Assembly: GCA_033239125.1 (NCBI GenBank)
Contig: BSWB01000004.1
Span: 119,917,235 to 119,981,234 of the forward strand
Reading direction: 5' to 3'
Source of the DNA: Fagopyrum homotropicum
Lineage: Eukaryota > Streptophyta > Magnoliopsida > Caryophyllales > Polygonaceae
DNA: 64,000 nucleotides
Both the position numbers and the translations under genes were made by a program. Below, piece after piece: positions 1 to 10,074 of this stretch. Position 1 is the first letter of the stretch, and every line of letters starts with the position of its first letter. The notes under the pieces are model-generated. The model was not told where the DNA came from and made no database searches. It saw nothing but the letters and a program-made list of their open reading frames with translations.

Positions 1-1293
1 TCCATCCGGGTTAGAGTAAGAAAACCCGGGATGGTTATGGTTGGGCCGGTAATTGTTGAATTGCCGGTTGTTGTTGAAGTTCCTTGGGCCTTGGTAGTTG
101 TTGTAGTTGCCCCTTCCCATATAGTTTACATCCTCCTCCTTGGAGGATAAGTTAGCTTGTGGAAGTACTTGAGGAGTTGCTTGATTCTTCAAAGTTGTAG
201 CACACAACTCCTTCAAGGACTTTATCTCGTTGTTGATGGCGTCAAGCTTGAAATTGCTCATGGTGACCTCACTCACCTCATATGCTCCCGCCTTTCTCCC
301 TTCACTCTTCCTATGGGAGTATTTCTCAATCACTACAGCTTGCTTCTCCACAAACTCCCAAGCATCATCCACATGCTTCTCCATGAAAGTCCCACCGGAA
401 AGGGATTGGAGCTTGAATTGGCTATCTTCATCAAGTCCCTTGAAGTAGATTTCCAATAGCTCAATTTTCGGTATGCGGTGGTGTGGACAATCTAGGAGAA
501 GGTCTTTGAATCTCTCCCAAGACTTGAACAAACTTTCTTTATTCTTCATCACGAAGGCATTGATCTTCCCTCTTAACTCGGTAGTCTTGGAAGGGGGGAA
601 GAACTTAGTCAAAAACTCGGTTGTCATCTCCTCCCAAGTACCAACTCGCCCTTGTGGAATAGATTGATACCAAGCCAAGGCTTTGTCCTTAAGAGAGAAG
701 GAGAAAGCCCTTAGCTTATGGTTGTTGCTCTCCAATCTTGGCGGTCTAAGAGTCTCCATCAAGATCTCATAATTCATTAAATGTTGATGAGGAGACTCCT
801 CTTCCATCACTCCAAATTGATTATGCCGGATCATTTGTATAACTTGAGGGCGGAGCTCGTAGTTGTGGGCTGCGGGATCTCCTAAGTTCACACCCGGACG
901 GTGTGCTCTTTGTGCCGGATCCATACGTCTCCCTAGGGTTTGTGGCTCTTCAATGGCAATGGGCACAACCCTATCATTAACCGCCGGCTGCGGTTGTACC
1001 ACCGGTGGTGGAGGAGGTGGAGGTTGTCGGCGATTAAGCTCTCCTTGAACAAGGGCTTGCCTAATCTCCTCAATCTCCCTCCTAGTTTCCTCTTGCCTCT
1101 CATTGGCAAGTCTCCTTTCTTCCTCCAAGAGCTCATCTCTTAGCCTTATTTGCTCTAAGGCTTCATCCAACTCAGCTTGGAGGTTTCTTCCGGCCATCTC
1201 TTTCTCTTTTCGGATGTTCTTGGATCTAGATCGAAGGGTTTTCTCCGGTTCGGGATCGAATGAAGCTAAATCCTTGCCACGAGATCTTCGCAT
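1..1293 (-). CDS. gag (capsid) protein of Athila-type element B, partial
   Basis: The frame is open from ATG at 1293 to the window edge, about 431 codons without a stop by my reading. The start gives MRRSRGKDL, which matches the Athila-type gag start of element D (58436). The N-terminal ~35-85 residues form a charged coiled coil (QAELDEALEQIRLRDELL), followed by a proline run. The capsid core follows with FSLKDKALAWYQ, EFLTKFFPPSKT and NAFVMKNKESLFKSWERF, hallmarks of the plant retrotransposon gag domain. The last visible part is rich in Asn, Tyr and Arg (GNYNNYQGPRNFNNN), a nucleic-acid-binding linker where no CCHC knuckle has appeared yet. Gag packages element RNA in cytoplasmic particles. 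Its coiled coil is clearly homologous to the stub ORF of non-autonomous element A. Confidence 0.92.
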   Translation of the reverse strand, partial: MRRSRGKDLASFDPEPEKTLRSRSKNIRKEKEMAGRNLQAELDEALEQIRLRDELLEEERRLANERQEETRREIEEIRQALVQGELNRRQPPPPPPPVVQPQPAVNDRVVPIAIEEPQTLGRRMDPAQRAHRPGVNLGDPAAHNYELRPQVIQMIRHNQFGVMEEESPHQHLMNYEILMETLRPPRLESNNHKLRAFSFSLKDKALAWYQSIPQGRVGTWEEMTTEFLTKFFPPSKTTELRGKINAFVMKNKESLFKSWERFKDLLLDCPHHRIPKIELLEIYFKGLDEDSQFKLQSLSGGTFMEKHVDDAWEFVEKQAVVIEKYSHRKSEGRKAGAYEVSEVTMSNFKLDAINNEIKSLKELCATTLKNQATPQVLPQANLSSKEEDVNYMGRGNYNNYQGPRNFNNNRQFNNYRPNHNHPGFSYSNPDG

Positions 1294-1410
1294 ACACCTA
1301 AAGATTAAGAGATGTCCTGAAAAGAAAAGACACACACCAAAGAGAGATCAAAAGCAACAAGAAAGATCTACACTAATAATCAATCACAAAATGACTCAAT
1401 CTAGACCTAG

Positions 1411-1428
1411 TCCCCGGCAACGGCGCCA
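1411..1428 (-). other. Primer-binding site, tRNA-Asp (element B)
   Basis: On the minus strand this reads TGGCGCCGTTGCCGGGGA, complementary to the 3' end of plant tRNA-Asp including CCA. It lies 6 bp inside the LTR end. The same site occurs at 7471, 10258, 55363 (minus) and 58315 in this window. Confidence 0.95.
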
Positions 1429-1894
1429 AAAACTTGTTACGCTAAGATCGTGTGATGTGCACGCAATAAGCTTTAAATTTATACTCGTTATATTTATCCT
1501 AACTCCTAGCGAACCCGCAGTGTACGGGACGTTTGTAGTAGGGATAGTATTCCGAGGTCAAACACAAAGACTAAGGTGAAATCGAGTCAAACAATGATCA
1601 AAGATAGTGTAAATCTAGACTAGATAAGATGAGGAATAAAGAAAATGGAAAACACAATGTTTTTGTTGGTTTTTGTGGTGATCAAACAAAGATCACAAGT
1701 CAAACAAGGTAATAAAACAACTAACAACTCAAGCTAGCAAACAAACAAGTAACACAAAGCACAAAGTATATGATCAAGAAAGAAAAGTAGATTCTAGAGG
1801 TCAAGAATTCCGGTTATGGCATTGGACTCAAGGTTCTAAGGGTTCTAAGGACAAGTTGCGGTGTTGGGGAAAAGTGTTTCACTAATGGAAGCAA

Positions 1895-2150
1895 TTACCG
1901 GGTAGGTCTCTCACTTCACTAGTCCCGCATCTAACTCTTATTACCGGGTAGGTCTCAAGGGGTTAGAATAAGGAATTCCACACAAACTAGATACTACTTA
2001 AGGGGTAACCCTCTCCTTACCGGGTAAGTCTCGGAATAGGGAAATCTCAAGCAATAAACCTAGCACACTCGATCCAATAGCGGCTTATGAGGCTCACTAC
2101 TACCTAGAATTCATCTTCTAAGGTATCTAAGATCGGAAATCATCGGGTAG
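1895..2150 (-). promoter_or_regulatory. Four-copy TTACCCGGTAA array in LTR B
   Basis: Four copies of GAGAC(T/C)TACCCGGTAA-like sequence lie at about 1895, 1941, 2017 and 2140, the last degenerate. Offsets from the LTR start are about 1110, 1233, 1309 and 1355. The spacing nearly equals that in LTRs A and E. The function is unknown. Confidence 0.6.
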
Positions 2151-2276
2151 ATCTCTTCCCTCACTTAGGTTGATAGCATTAGGTGATCCTAAGCTAAATT
2201 AGGCTTCATAAACCCTAGGATTTAAACAACCAAAGACCCTAGCATTCAGATTTATCATTTAAAGAGCAACAAGAGA

Positions 2277-2337
2277 ATAAATCGGGTGGATCTTAATATA
2301 AATCGGCCGATCTTCATGATGAACAACCCGATTTTTC
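2277..2337 (-). promoter_or_regulatory. Palindromic motif cluster 2 of LTR B
   Basis: AATCGG/CCGATT half-sites are spaced by about 15-25 bp: 'aatcgggtgg', 'aaatcggccgat' and 'acccgattttt'. The cluster lies 923-983 bp from the LTR start, downstream of the TATA-like box, so it would be in the transcribed leader. Confidence 0.55.
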
Positions 2338-2873
2338 TTCCTGGAATGGTTTCGTGCATACTAATCATCCTAAACTAACATATAAGTCCATCCTATCATC
2401 ACCCAAGCCATAACCATCAATCCATCACTCTAGAATCACTATAAACTAGCCAACAATATGCATATCAAGATCCAAAATCATCATATAAGGATACATGGTT
2501 CTCATGGATGGATAATGAAAGATAAGCAAGCAAAATCAATAAATCTCAACTAAATCTAAGTTGTAGCAAGACTTACAAACTCTCAAATGAGGATTTAAAA
2601 CGTTCTTAACAACTTTGCAATAGTTCTTCAATCCAAGATTGCAACAATCACTCCAAAACTCACTCAAAACCTCTAGAATGATGTTCTTCTCCTTCCTTCA
2701 ATCCTTGGGAGCTTTTCTTCTCCTCCAATCTTTCCCCCAAATTGGTGAGCTATGAATGAGAGTGTGGGAGAGGAGAGATACTCAACAACCACCTGAAGGA
2801 CCACTTATATTCTCCACCAAGAGCAAGGACGGACAAGAGATCGTGGGACACGTGGCTTAAGCTGTCAAAGGCC

Positions 2874-2936
2874 CAAAAATCGACCCAGTTGGAGAAAATC
2901 GGCCGATTTAGCTGCTAGTTGGTCCGATTTTCTTCA
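2874..2936 (-). promoter_or_regulatory. Palindromic motif cluster 1 of LTR B
   Basis: Half-sites 'aaaatcga', 'aaaatcggccgattta' and 'tccgatttt' lie 324-386 bp from the LTR start. They sit about 65-130 bp upstream of the TATA-like box, a promoter-proximal position. Confidence 0.55.
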
Positions 2937-3260
2937 GCAGAAACATGCTATGATCGTCTAGCCATGAGTTGCTCCATTGCTTGCACCAATAGTGGTCTTT
3001 GTGTCCTTTGTTGCTCCAATTATGCTCCTCCAAAGCTTTGGATGTGTACCATCATGAGGCTTGGCCCTCAAATGTATCGGTTAATGTCCAAAAGACCCCC
3101 GAAATACCTACAAAGCAACGCACAAGTCCGTGTAGACGTCTATCTCGACAAAATACGTGATTTAAGTGCAAACGTTGCGAATTTGTGCTAAACCATGCAT
3201 GAATGAGTGATGAATCTATCTAAATGATTACCTAAACCTAAGTCATAAATCGTGTTATCA

Positions 3261-5688
3261 AAATGCTAGTGATCTTGATTGGTAAGGTTGCTAAGCCCAA
3301 ACTTATTAGCCAGTTTCGTCCCATAAGTTTGTGCAATGTTAGTTATAAAGTGATTACAAAGATCCTATCTTCCGGTTTAAGGGTGTTATGAATCACTTGG
3401 TTTCTCCCATGCAATCAAGCTTCATACCCAGAAGGATGAGCTCAGATAATATTGCTATTGTCCAAGAAGTTATTCATTCTATGAATAAGAAAAAGGGACG
3501 TAAGGGTTGGATTGTCCTGAAACTCGACCTTGAGAAAGCATACAGCATGTTACGTTGGGAGTTCGTTTCGGAAACACTTACGGATGTTGGTTTATCTCCT
3601 TAGTTGATTACTTGGATATCGGCTTGTCGTTCTACTGCATCTATGAAAGTTCTCTGGAATGGGGAGACTACGAAAGCTTTTCCGATGACGAGAGGGTTAC
3701 GGCAAGGAGATCCGATATCTCCTTATCTTTTTGTTCTCTGTCTGGAGAGACTTGTACTCATGATTGAGCAAGTAGTTTCTGATGGAGATTGGAAACCCAT
3801 GAATCTAACGCGAGGTGGACCCAAAATCTCTCACTTAATGTTTGCGGATGATATTCTTCTTTTTGCTGAGTCTACGGCATCCCAACTGAATTGCGTTAAG
3901 AAGATTCTAGGTGATTTTGTGGGGCTTCGGGTCTCAAGGTCAACATGTCCAAGTCCCGTATTTTTGTGTCGAAGAACGTGCAAGGGAGGTTAGAGGATAC
4001 TCTTAGTGGCCTGTGTGGATTCCCTTCTACCCGACATTTGGGTAAGTACCTCGGGATACCCATTTTCCATGATAGAGTTTCTGGTTCCACTTTTAATTCC
4101 TTGCTTGAGAGAGTGAATAGTAGACTTTCAGGCTGGAAGGTACACTCGCTTTCCCTGGTTGGGCGTTCAGTGCTTGTTAAATCAGTTCTTTCTGCTCTTC
4201 CGGTTTACCATATGACTACCGTTCTCCTTCCTAAGAGCTTCCTGAGCAGTCTGGATAAGGTGTGGAGAAGGTTTCTCTGGGAAGATACTCCAAACTCAAA
4301 TAAAATTCATCTTTTAAGTTGGGATAAAGTCTGCCAAAGCAAACTGAGAGGTGGTTTGGGTATTAGGAAGGCCGAAGATGCAAACCTGGCAATGCTAAGC
4401 AAACTCGGTTGGCGGTTGTTTTGTAGTAGGAACGACCTTTGGGCTTCTTTACTACTGTCTAAGTACACGGTAAGAGGAGATAATTGGCCTAGGCAGTTGG
4501 CGTGCAGAGGGGGAAACTCGTTCACCTGGAGAGGAACTGTTTATGTTTATAATTCGGTTGTAGTACCGAACTTGGGTTGGAGTGTTATTAATGGACGCAA
4601 AGCCCGCTTCTAGAAGGATGTCTAGCTTGAATCGGAGGCTTTGGAGAAGTTGTGTCCTATTAACCGTACTGAAGAGGAGAGACGGTTGGCTGTCGAATTC
4701 CTGGAACTAGGAGTATCTAAGCAGTAGGTTACGTAATTCAGCCTTTCTTAAACTTGTTACTATTAGGCTACATGGTGACTCAGCTGGTGAAGATTCTATC
4801 AGATGGTTGGGGGCTAGGAATGACTCATTTTCCACTGCTTCGGCCTATGAGTTTCTTCGAAGCAATCAGTCTTGGGTTCATGTTCGGATCTGTTCGGTCA
4901 AATCTGGAAAATTCATGTCATCGAGAGAAACCGTTATTTCATGTGGTTACTTGCTTGGGGAGTCCCTCTCACCAACTTGGAATTATTCTGGCAACACATG
5001 TCTTCGAGTGCCGATTGTCACCACTGCTCAAATGTTGAGGAGTCCCTCTTGCACCTCTTGGGTGACTGCCCCAGGGTGAGAGCTATATGGGAATACCTTG
5101 TTCTGGCAACTCATGCTCCTACTTTCTTCTCCCTTTCATGGGACGAATGGATTTTTATCAACGTTTACCTGCACAAACCCTCACCTTTGGAGGGGGGGCA
5201 GATGGAACTCCACCTTTGCTTGCGTTGTCTGGTGGGCATTGAAGTGGCGGAGCGTGAGTATCTTTAAAGGGGAAGAACCTCCCATTAATAGAATCGATTT
5301 TCTAAGGGTGAAAATTACTAAGATTGTGGATCCAGTGGGTAAGAAGAAAGCACAGGACCCGGAGCTAAACTATAAGCAGGAGAGAATGATTAGTTGGAGC
5401 AAACCTTATATCACATGGGTGAAGGTTAATTGTGATGGTGTTATCAAAGGCTCTTCAAACATTGTAGCAGCGGGGGCCCTCTTACGTGACGAGAACGGGC
5501 AATAGCTTAAGGGAGCTGTGATGAATCTAAGGAGTGCGAAGGTCCCAGAAGCTTAACTGTGGGGTGTGGTGATTGGCCTGGAGTGCGCATGGGATTATGG
5601 CTTCCGTAAGATCTATGTTGAAGTTGATTCGTTACTGGTGGTTGGTCTGATTAAAAATGGGGTGTCCCCGTCGCATCTGCTTGCTAGC
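3261..5688 (+). pseudogene. LINE A (L1-type non-LTR retrotransposon), RT to RNase H, decayed
   Basis: Translation in shifting frames gives a plant L1 polyprotein fragment. It begins inside the reverse transcriptase (SQFRPISLCNVSYKV) and continues with PRRMSSDNI, LDLEKAYSML, TRGLRQGDPISPYLF and the catalytic FADD at 3841-3852. A thumb/connection region follows (WKVHSLSLVGRSVLVKSV), then a zf-RVT-like segment near 4872-5200 (FMWLLAWGVPLTNLELF) and the start of RNase H (WVKVNCDGVIKG, near 5420). There are several stops and frameshifts, for example at 3601-3603, near 3930 and at 4611. The left end is cut by element B at 3260/3261. The right end is cut by element A inside RNase H and resumes at 14724. 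Confidence 0.9.
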
Positions 5689-6016
5689 TGATGACACGAT
5701 TTATGGCGTTAATTTAGGCATTCGTTTAGATAGTTTTTCCCGGTTTTCATGCATGGTTTGGCATTAGTTCATGACGTTTGCGCTTAATTCATGCATATTG
5801 TCGAGATAGACGTCTACACGGAATTTTGTCGGATTTGAAGGTATCTTGGGGAGCTTTTGGACTCAATCGACACATTTGAGGATCATTCCTCGTGATGGCA
5901 CACTTCCAGACTCACTAAGGAGCAAGCTAGGAGCAAAGGAGAACACATAGGACCTAGTTGGTGCATGTCTTGCACCAACTCATGGCTAAATGATCCAAGG
6001 AGAGTTTCTGGAGCAA

Positions 6017-6066
6017 AACCACGGCCAGAGACCAGAACCACGCCCGTGGAATCTACCCGTGGTTTC
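6017..6066 (+). promoter_or_regulatory. Palindromic motif cluster 1 of LTR A
   Basis: CCACGG and CCGTGG half-sites alternate with spacers ('aaccacggcc', 'aaccacgcccgtgg', 'acccgtggtt'). The cluster is 328-377 bp from the LTR start and about 60-110 bp upstream of the TATA-like box. The 3' LTR copy is at about 13270-13318. Confidence 0.55.
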
Positions 6067-6585
6067 TGTCTAGACCACGTTGACACGTGTCCCACGATCT
6101 CTTTGGATGACTCTTGCTCTTGGTGGGTATTTAAATGATCTTGCAGGCTGTAATTGGGGATTCTCTTCCTTCTTTTTGACCTATCTTCTTCCCCAAAACA
6201 CTTCTCCATTGTAGCCTCTCTTCCAAGCACCCATTGTGGGTGTTCTTGGAAGAGATTAGTGTTGATTTTCGTTCTAGAGTGAGATTAGAGTGGTTTTGAG
6301 TGAGGTTTCCATTGTTGACAACTTGGAACAGCTCTTGGAGCCTTGTAAGATTTGGTAACTTCTATTCTATGCTTTTAATGTCTTTTCTTTGGATTGTTCT
6401 TCATCATCTAACCATGACTTGCAAGCATGCTTTATTTGTGAAGTTTGATCTTGAAATGTATGTTGTTGGCTGAATAGATGTGATTCTAGGGTGAAGTAAT
6501 GATGTTTATGCTTTGGACTATGATTGTATGGACTTCCATGTTAGCTTAGGATCGATTTGTGTTCGAAATCCCAACTCAGAACCAA

Positions 6586-6640
6586 ACCACGGCCTGTTCT
6601 TCATGCTTCCACGGCCGTGGTTTTGCATGATCCACCCGTG
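6586..6640 (+). promoter_or_regulatory. Palindromic motif cluster 2 of LTR A
   Basis: This contains 'aaaccacggcc', a perfect 'ccacggccgtgg' core (6609-6620) and 'ccacccgtg', at 897-951 bp from the LTR start. The 3' LTR copy is at about 13838-13892. It lies downstream of the TATA-like box and would be transcribed. Confidence 0.55.
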
Positions 6641-6768
6641 TTATGTTCAGTTGTTCTTATATCGATGAATCTGGATGTTAGGATGTAGATGTGTTGAAAT
6701 CCTAGTATTTGTTTAGCCTAATATAGCTTGGGTGACCTAATGTTAGCAAACTAAGTGAGGGATGAGAC

Positions 6769-7027
6769 TTACCCGGTAATTTCCTCTCTTAGATACATAA
6801 GATGATGAACTCTAGGTAGTAGTGAGCCAAAAAAGCCGCTATTGGATTGAGTGTGCTAGGATCGTTACCTAAGACTTGCTTTTTCCGAGACTTACCCGGT
6901 AAGGAGGGGTTTGACCCTTAGGTAGTGGCCGGTTTGTGTAGAATTCCCGTCCTTAGGTTCCTTGAGACTTACCCGGTAATAGGACCTTAGGTTCGAGACT
7001 AGTGGATGCATGAGACGTACCCGGTAA
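6769..7027 (+). promoter_or_regulatory. Four-copy TTACCCGGTAA array in LTR A
   Basis: GAGACTTACCCGGTAA-like copies lie at 6769, 6892, 6969 and 7017 (the last begins GTACCC). Offsets are 1080, 1203, 1280 and 1328. The array is repeated in the 3' LTR at 14023-14281. The core is an imperfect palindrome, TTACC-C-GGTAA. Confidence 0.6.
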
Positions 7028-7470
7028 TTGCTCCCATTAGAGAAACACCCAACTCCGAACAACCACAACCTTCCTTTGATCTTTAGAAGCATGATTCCAT
7101 AGTCATAATCGAAATCCAGAATCTCTAGAATCCGCTTTCTTACCTCTTATCTCCTATCTTTGTGTTTGTGTGTGTTTGTGTTGCTTGATTGTGTTGATAT
7201 ATTTGTGATCTTTGTTTGATCACCCAAAACCCTCCAAAAATATTGTGTTTTCCATTTTCTTTATTCCTCATCTCATCTTAGTTTAGATTTACACTATCTT
7301 TGATCATTGAATGACTTGATTTCACCTCAGTCCTTCTGTTCGACCTCGAAATACTTTCCTTTCTACAAAACGATCCGTACACTGCGGGTTTCGCTAGGTA
7401 GTTTAGGATTTTAGTTCGAGTTTATAAATTTAAAGCTTTTTGTGCTACTAATCCTAGCGTAACAAGTTTT

Positions 7471-7488
7471 TGGCGCCGTTGCCGGGGA
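7471..7488 (+). other. Primer-binding site, tRNA-Asp (element A)
   Basis: TGGCGCCGTTGCCGGGGA, 6 bp after the LTR end, is complementary to plant tRNA-Asp. Confidence 0.95.
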
Positions 7489-7594
7489 CTAGGTTAAGAT
7501 TAAGTCATTTGATTTTTGATTGTTTATAGTGTTTATCTTTCTTGTTACTTTTGATCTTGTGTTTTTTTTTGTCTTTGCCTTTTTCATGTTTGCC

Positions 7595-8488
7595 ATGGAC
7601 GGATTGTACTTCCAAGACGACCTTGACAACATGGAGTATGAAGGATGGATGACAAGCCAAGATCTAGGACCTCTCCATGATGAGTTTGAGTATTGGGAGG
7701 AGTTTAATGCATATCATGTGTCCCATTATCAAGATCACATGACTACATTACCTCATGAGGAGCCTCACCATCAACTTCATGAAGATCGATTGGAATCAAT
7801 GCTAGAAGAAATGTTGAGGAAGATGGATGATCTAGAGAGTAACCTTGCCTCCACTTCGATTTCCCACATGGTGCTTGAAGCGGAAGTACTTCAACAAGAA
7901 GAGGTTCACCATGAGGAGATCCAAGAATTGCCCGAATCAACCATGATCATTAAGGAACTTCAAGAAGAGTTGGATGAAGCTTGGGAGCAAGTGAGGCTAA
8001 GGGATTTGGCTCTGAAGGATGAAAGAAGATTGAATGTCGAGAGAGAGGAACAAATGAGGAGGGAGATTGAGGAGATTAGGAATGCTGTTATACTAGGAGA
8101 TCCTACCATCCTTCAAGGCTTACCTCCACCTCCTTCACCTTTGGAGGAGTGCAATGAAGTGCTCTCACCCCTAGACATCCTTGCCATCAACCCCGGAACC
8201 ATACTTGAAGAGCTCACGAGGGAGGAAGAAAACAGAGACTTCCACGGCCTATCTGGCACTTCCATGCCCGTGGATTTGACCGTGGAAAGCTCTGTTGAAG
8301 AGAATCCTAAGCTAACTTCAATTTCTTCCAATCCTTCCTTGCTTGCCCAGAGTACATACGAAGATTGGAGTCCCTTTCCTAAGGAATCTCCCGTATTGAA
8401 TGATGGAGGCAAGCATGATGGATCCATGATGGTTATGAAGCACTTCAATGAAGGATTCTTCCAAGAATCGGCTTTCTTCGGATCATAG
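7595..8488 (+). CDS. Gag-derived coiled-coil ORF of non-autonomous element A
   Basis: From ATG at 7595 (an alternative in-frame ATG is at 7586) this encodes about 297 acidic residues. The first ~100 residues are rich in Asp, Glu, His and Tyr and I do not recognise them. The middle (LQEELDEAWEQVRLRDLAL ... MRREIEEIR) is clearly homologous to the N-terminal coiled coil of gag in element B, and a Pro-rich stretch follows in both. The capsid core, protease, reverse transcriptase and RNase H are absent. The C-terminal part spans palindrome cluster 3 (8241-8287), read as HGLSGTSMPVDLTVE. The product may be only a relic, or a structural or competitor protein retained by the element. No function can be asserted. 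Confidence 0.6.
   Translation: MDGLYFQDDLDNMEYEGWMTSQDLGPLHDEFEYWEEFNAYHVSHYQDHMTTLPHEEPHHQLHEDRLESMLEEMLRKMDDLESNLASTSISHMVLEAEVLQQEEVHHEEIQELPESTMIIKELQEELDEAWEQVRLRDLALKDERRLNVEREEQMRREIEEIRNAVILGDPTILQGLPPPPSPLEECNEVLSPLDILAINPGTILEELTREEENRDFHGLSGTSMPVDLTVESSVEENPKLTSISSNPSLLAQSTYEDWSPFPKESPVLNDGGKHDGSMMVMKHFNEGFFQESAFFGS
8241..8287 (+). promoter_or_regulatory. Palindromic motif cluster 3 (internal) of element A
   Basis: 'ttccacggcc', 'tgcccgtgga' and 'accgtggaa' repeat the CCACGG/CCGTGG motif of both LTR clusters. They lie inside the coding frame, in a stretch with no recognisable domain. Confidence 0.5.
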
Positions 8489-8739
8489 AGGATTAGGATG
8501 ACAAGCGTTTCACCGGTGTGACCGTGGAGTATAAATTGCCTAAGTATGGGGTGACACCTATGGTTGCAACTCCATACTATCATCAAGGAAGTGGTGAAGA
8601 AGGAGTCTACTACTCACCGGTGAAGAGAGAACTTAAAGCTTATTTGGGCATCAAGTGGCCCTTGCTTGTCATCATGGATTCTGGTAAAAGATGGTTGCTT
8701 GGACTCCTTAAGCAAACCATGGTATTCGAGGTGGATTGA
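8489..8739 (+). pseudogene. Integrase remnant of element A
   Basis: Downstream of the ORF stop, translation gives KYGVTPMVATPYYHQGSG and LKAYLGIKWPLLVIMDSGKR. These align with the integrase of element D (KYGVTHKIATPYHPQTSG and HKAYWAIKWLNFDMKEAGEK). The upstream integrase, RNase H and RT are missing, so gag and integrase ends have been joined by a large internal deletion. Near 8788-8800 'gggaggcaaccca' follows, a sequence I associate with the end of pol in this group of elements. Confidence 0.75.
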
Positions 8740-10020
8740 CATATCCACGGAGTTTGGTCAAGCTAATGACCTAAAAGAAGGGCTTAATGGGAGGCAACCC
8801 ATTGGTACAACTCTTTCCCTTTTCTCTTTTGCTTTTGTTTTTGTTTTTGTGTGTTTTTGTGTTTTGTGTTTGTGTGGTAGATTTTAGGTAATGAGGAAGC
8901 CTTGCAAGGCGAGTTGATGATGATGATCCCGTTTTCAACCATGGGTGGAGCGGACGTGAGACTTAGACGGCATGAGGTGTCTTTGTTGGATGGAAGAGCT
9001 CCCATCTCGCATACACCTTGGCGCGGGTCTCCACGCCGGAATGACTATGAAGAGCTCTCTACCATGCTTGAACGATCATCCGCACCACCACTCCACATGA
9101 GTGAACCAAAATACCGAATGATACCATTTTTACATTGTGAGGACTTCTTTCACTCTTCTTTACTTGATTTGCACATTGGGGACAATGTGTTTCTAAGTAT
9201 GGGGTGGGGTTTTCATGATTCTTAGCATGGCATGATCGCATCTAGGATAGTTTCATTTATTGTCACACGTTTCTTTTCATGTTTTGCATTGTACATATTT
9301 ATCTTCAAAATTCCAAAAAATCGAAAATTTTAAAATTTTGTGCTCCCTAGTTTGGATATGACCCTTATGATGAGATTGTCTTGTGAATTGGCTATGGATG
9401 GCCTTGTGTATTGAATGGATTTATGCATATGTGGACTTGAAACACTTCTCTTGAATCCTATGTATGAATTGTGATTGTGATGTTTGCCTTGATTGGATTG
9501 AGAATTGATGGTTGAAATTACATTTTAGTTCTTGCACATCATCTAGGAATGATTAAGGCAATTCATCTATCTTCTTCTCATCTTGATCATGTTGTTTGAG
9601 CACCTCACTTGATATAAAATTTGACCTCTTTTGACCCATCCGGGAATAGGAGCATGCTAGTGTGTTGAGTGTGTGAAAAGCAAGTATGGGGTAGTGAAGT
9701 TGGTGTGTGAATGTTGTGAATAAAGTTGTTGAAAATGTGTTGTGAAAAGTGTAGAAAAAATATAGGTTTGGGGACTTTGGTTTTGATGACGAGTAACTCG
9801 GCACCATTCACATAATTGGGTGTTTGTGCCTTGCCAAAGTCGGATAAATCGAATGTCCTAACGAGCCTTGGTATGTGTTCCCGGTGTGAGGCACCTCGGA
9901 AAAATCCCGAGGTCCGCTAATCACCAAGGTTTCGACTTTTGTACACCAATGTCATTGTCTCAAAAATAAGTGAAAGAAAATGAAAAAGAAAAAGAAAAGA
10001 AAAGAAAGAAAAGAAGAAAA
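8740..10020 (+). other. 3' non-coding region of element A
   Basis: No supported gene. The stretch contains 'gggaggcaaccc', a 'ttggggacaatgtg...agtatgggg' block (9176-9207) typical of the post-pol region of Athila/Tat elements, and AT-rich sequence. A purine-rich run lies at 9975-10022. Small frames here look like chance. Confidence 0.6.
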
Positions 10021-10074
10021 AAGCCTAGTTACTAATATAGTTTTTCAAAAAGGCATAGTTACCAAAATTGCCCT

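Larger units (their letters stand above)
1..3260 (-). mobile_element. Athila-type Ty3/gypsy LTR retrotransposon, 5' end (element B)
   Basis: This is the 5' end of a minus-strand LTR retrotransposon that runs off the left edge of the window. Reading leftwards it has an LTR (3260 to 1435), a tRNA-Asp primer-binding site (1428 to 1411) and an uninterrupted gag frame (from 1293). Primer use and the gag sequence place it with plant Athila/Tat-type Ty3/gypsy elements. It is inserted in a LINE whose sequence resumes at 3261. The clean gag suggests a fairly young, possibly autonomous copy. The other LTR and the second target duplication lie outside the window, so age and completeness cannot be judged here. 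Confidence 0.9.
1435..3260 (-). repeat. 5' LTR of element B (1826 bp)
   Basis: On the minus strand the LTR starts TGATAACACG and ends GCGTAACA, with TG...CA termini. A TATA-like box (AATATAAG) lies at 2805-2811. Four copies of an imperfect palindrome TTACCCGGTAA occur between 1895 and 2150. Two palindrome clusters with AAATCGGCCGATTT-like motifs lie at 2874-2936 and 2277-2337. Parts of the LTR align readily with the LTR of element A, for example the block around 'ccgctattggatc...gtgctag'. The flank at 3261 is LINE sequence. Confidence 0.9.
5689..7464 (+). repeat. 5' LTR of element A (1776 bp)
   Basis: The LTR starts TGATGACACG and ends GCGTAACA. A TATA-like box (TATTTAAA) is at 6128-6135. 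In the first ~340 bp I count about ten substitutions against the 3' LTR, so the insertion is not brand new. Confidence 0.95.

Noticed and set aside
1411..1428. tRNA-like sequence matching the 3' end of tRNA-Asp
   Set aside because: Only the 18-nt primer-binding site is present, directly beside an LTR. There is no tRNA gene body.
1103..1579. Plus-strand open frame of 158 codons
   Set aside because: It is antisense to gag, the primer site and the LTR end of element B, and has no domain.
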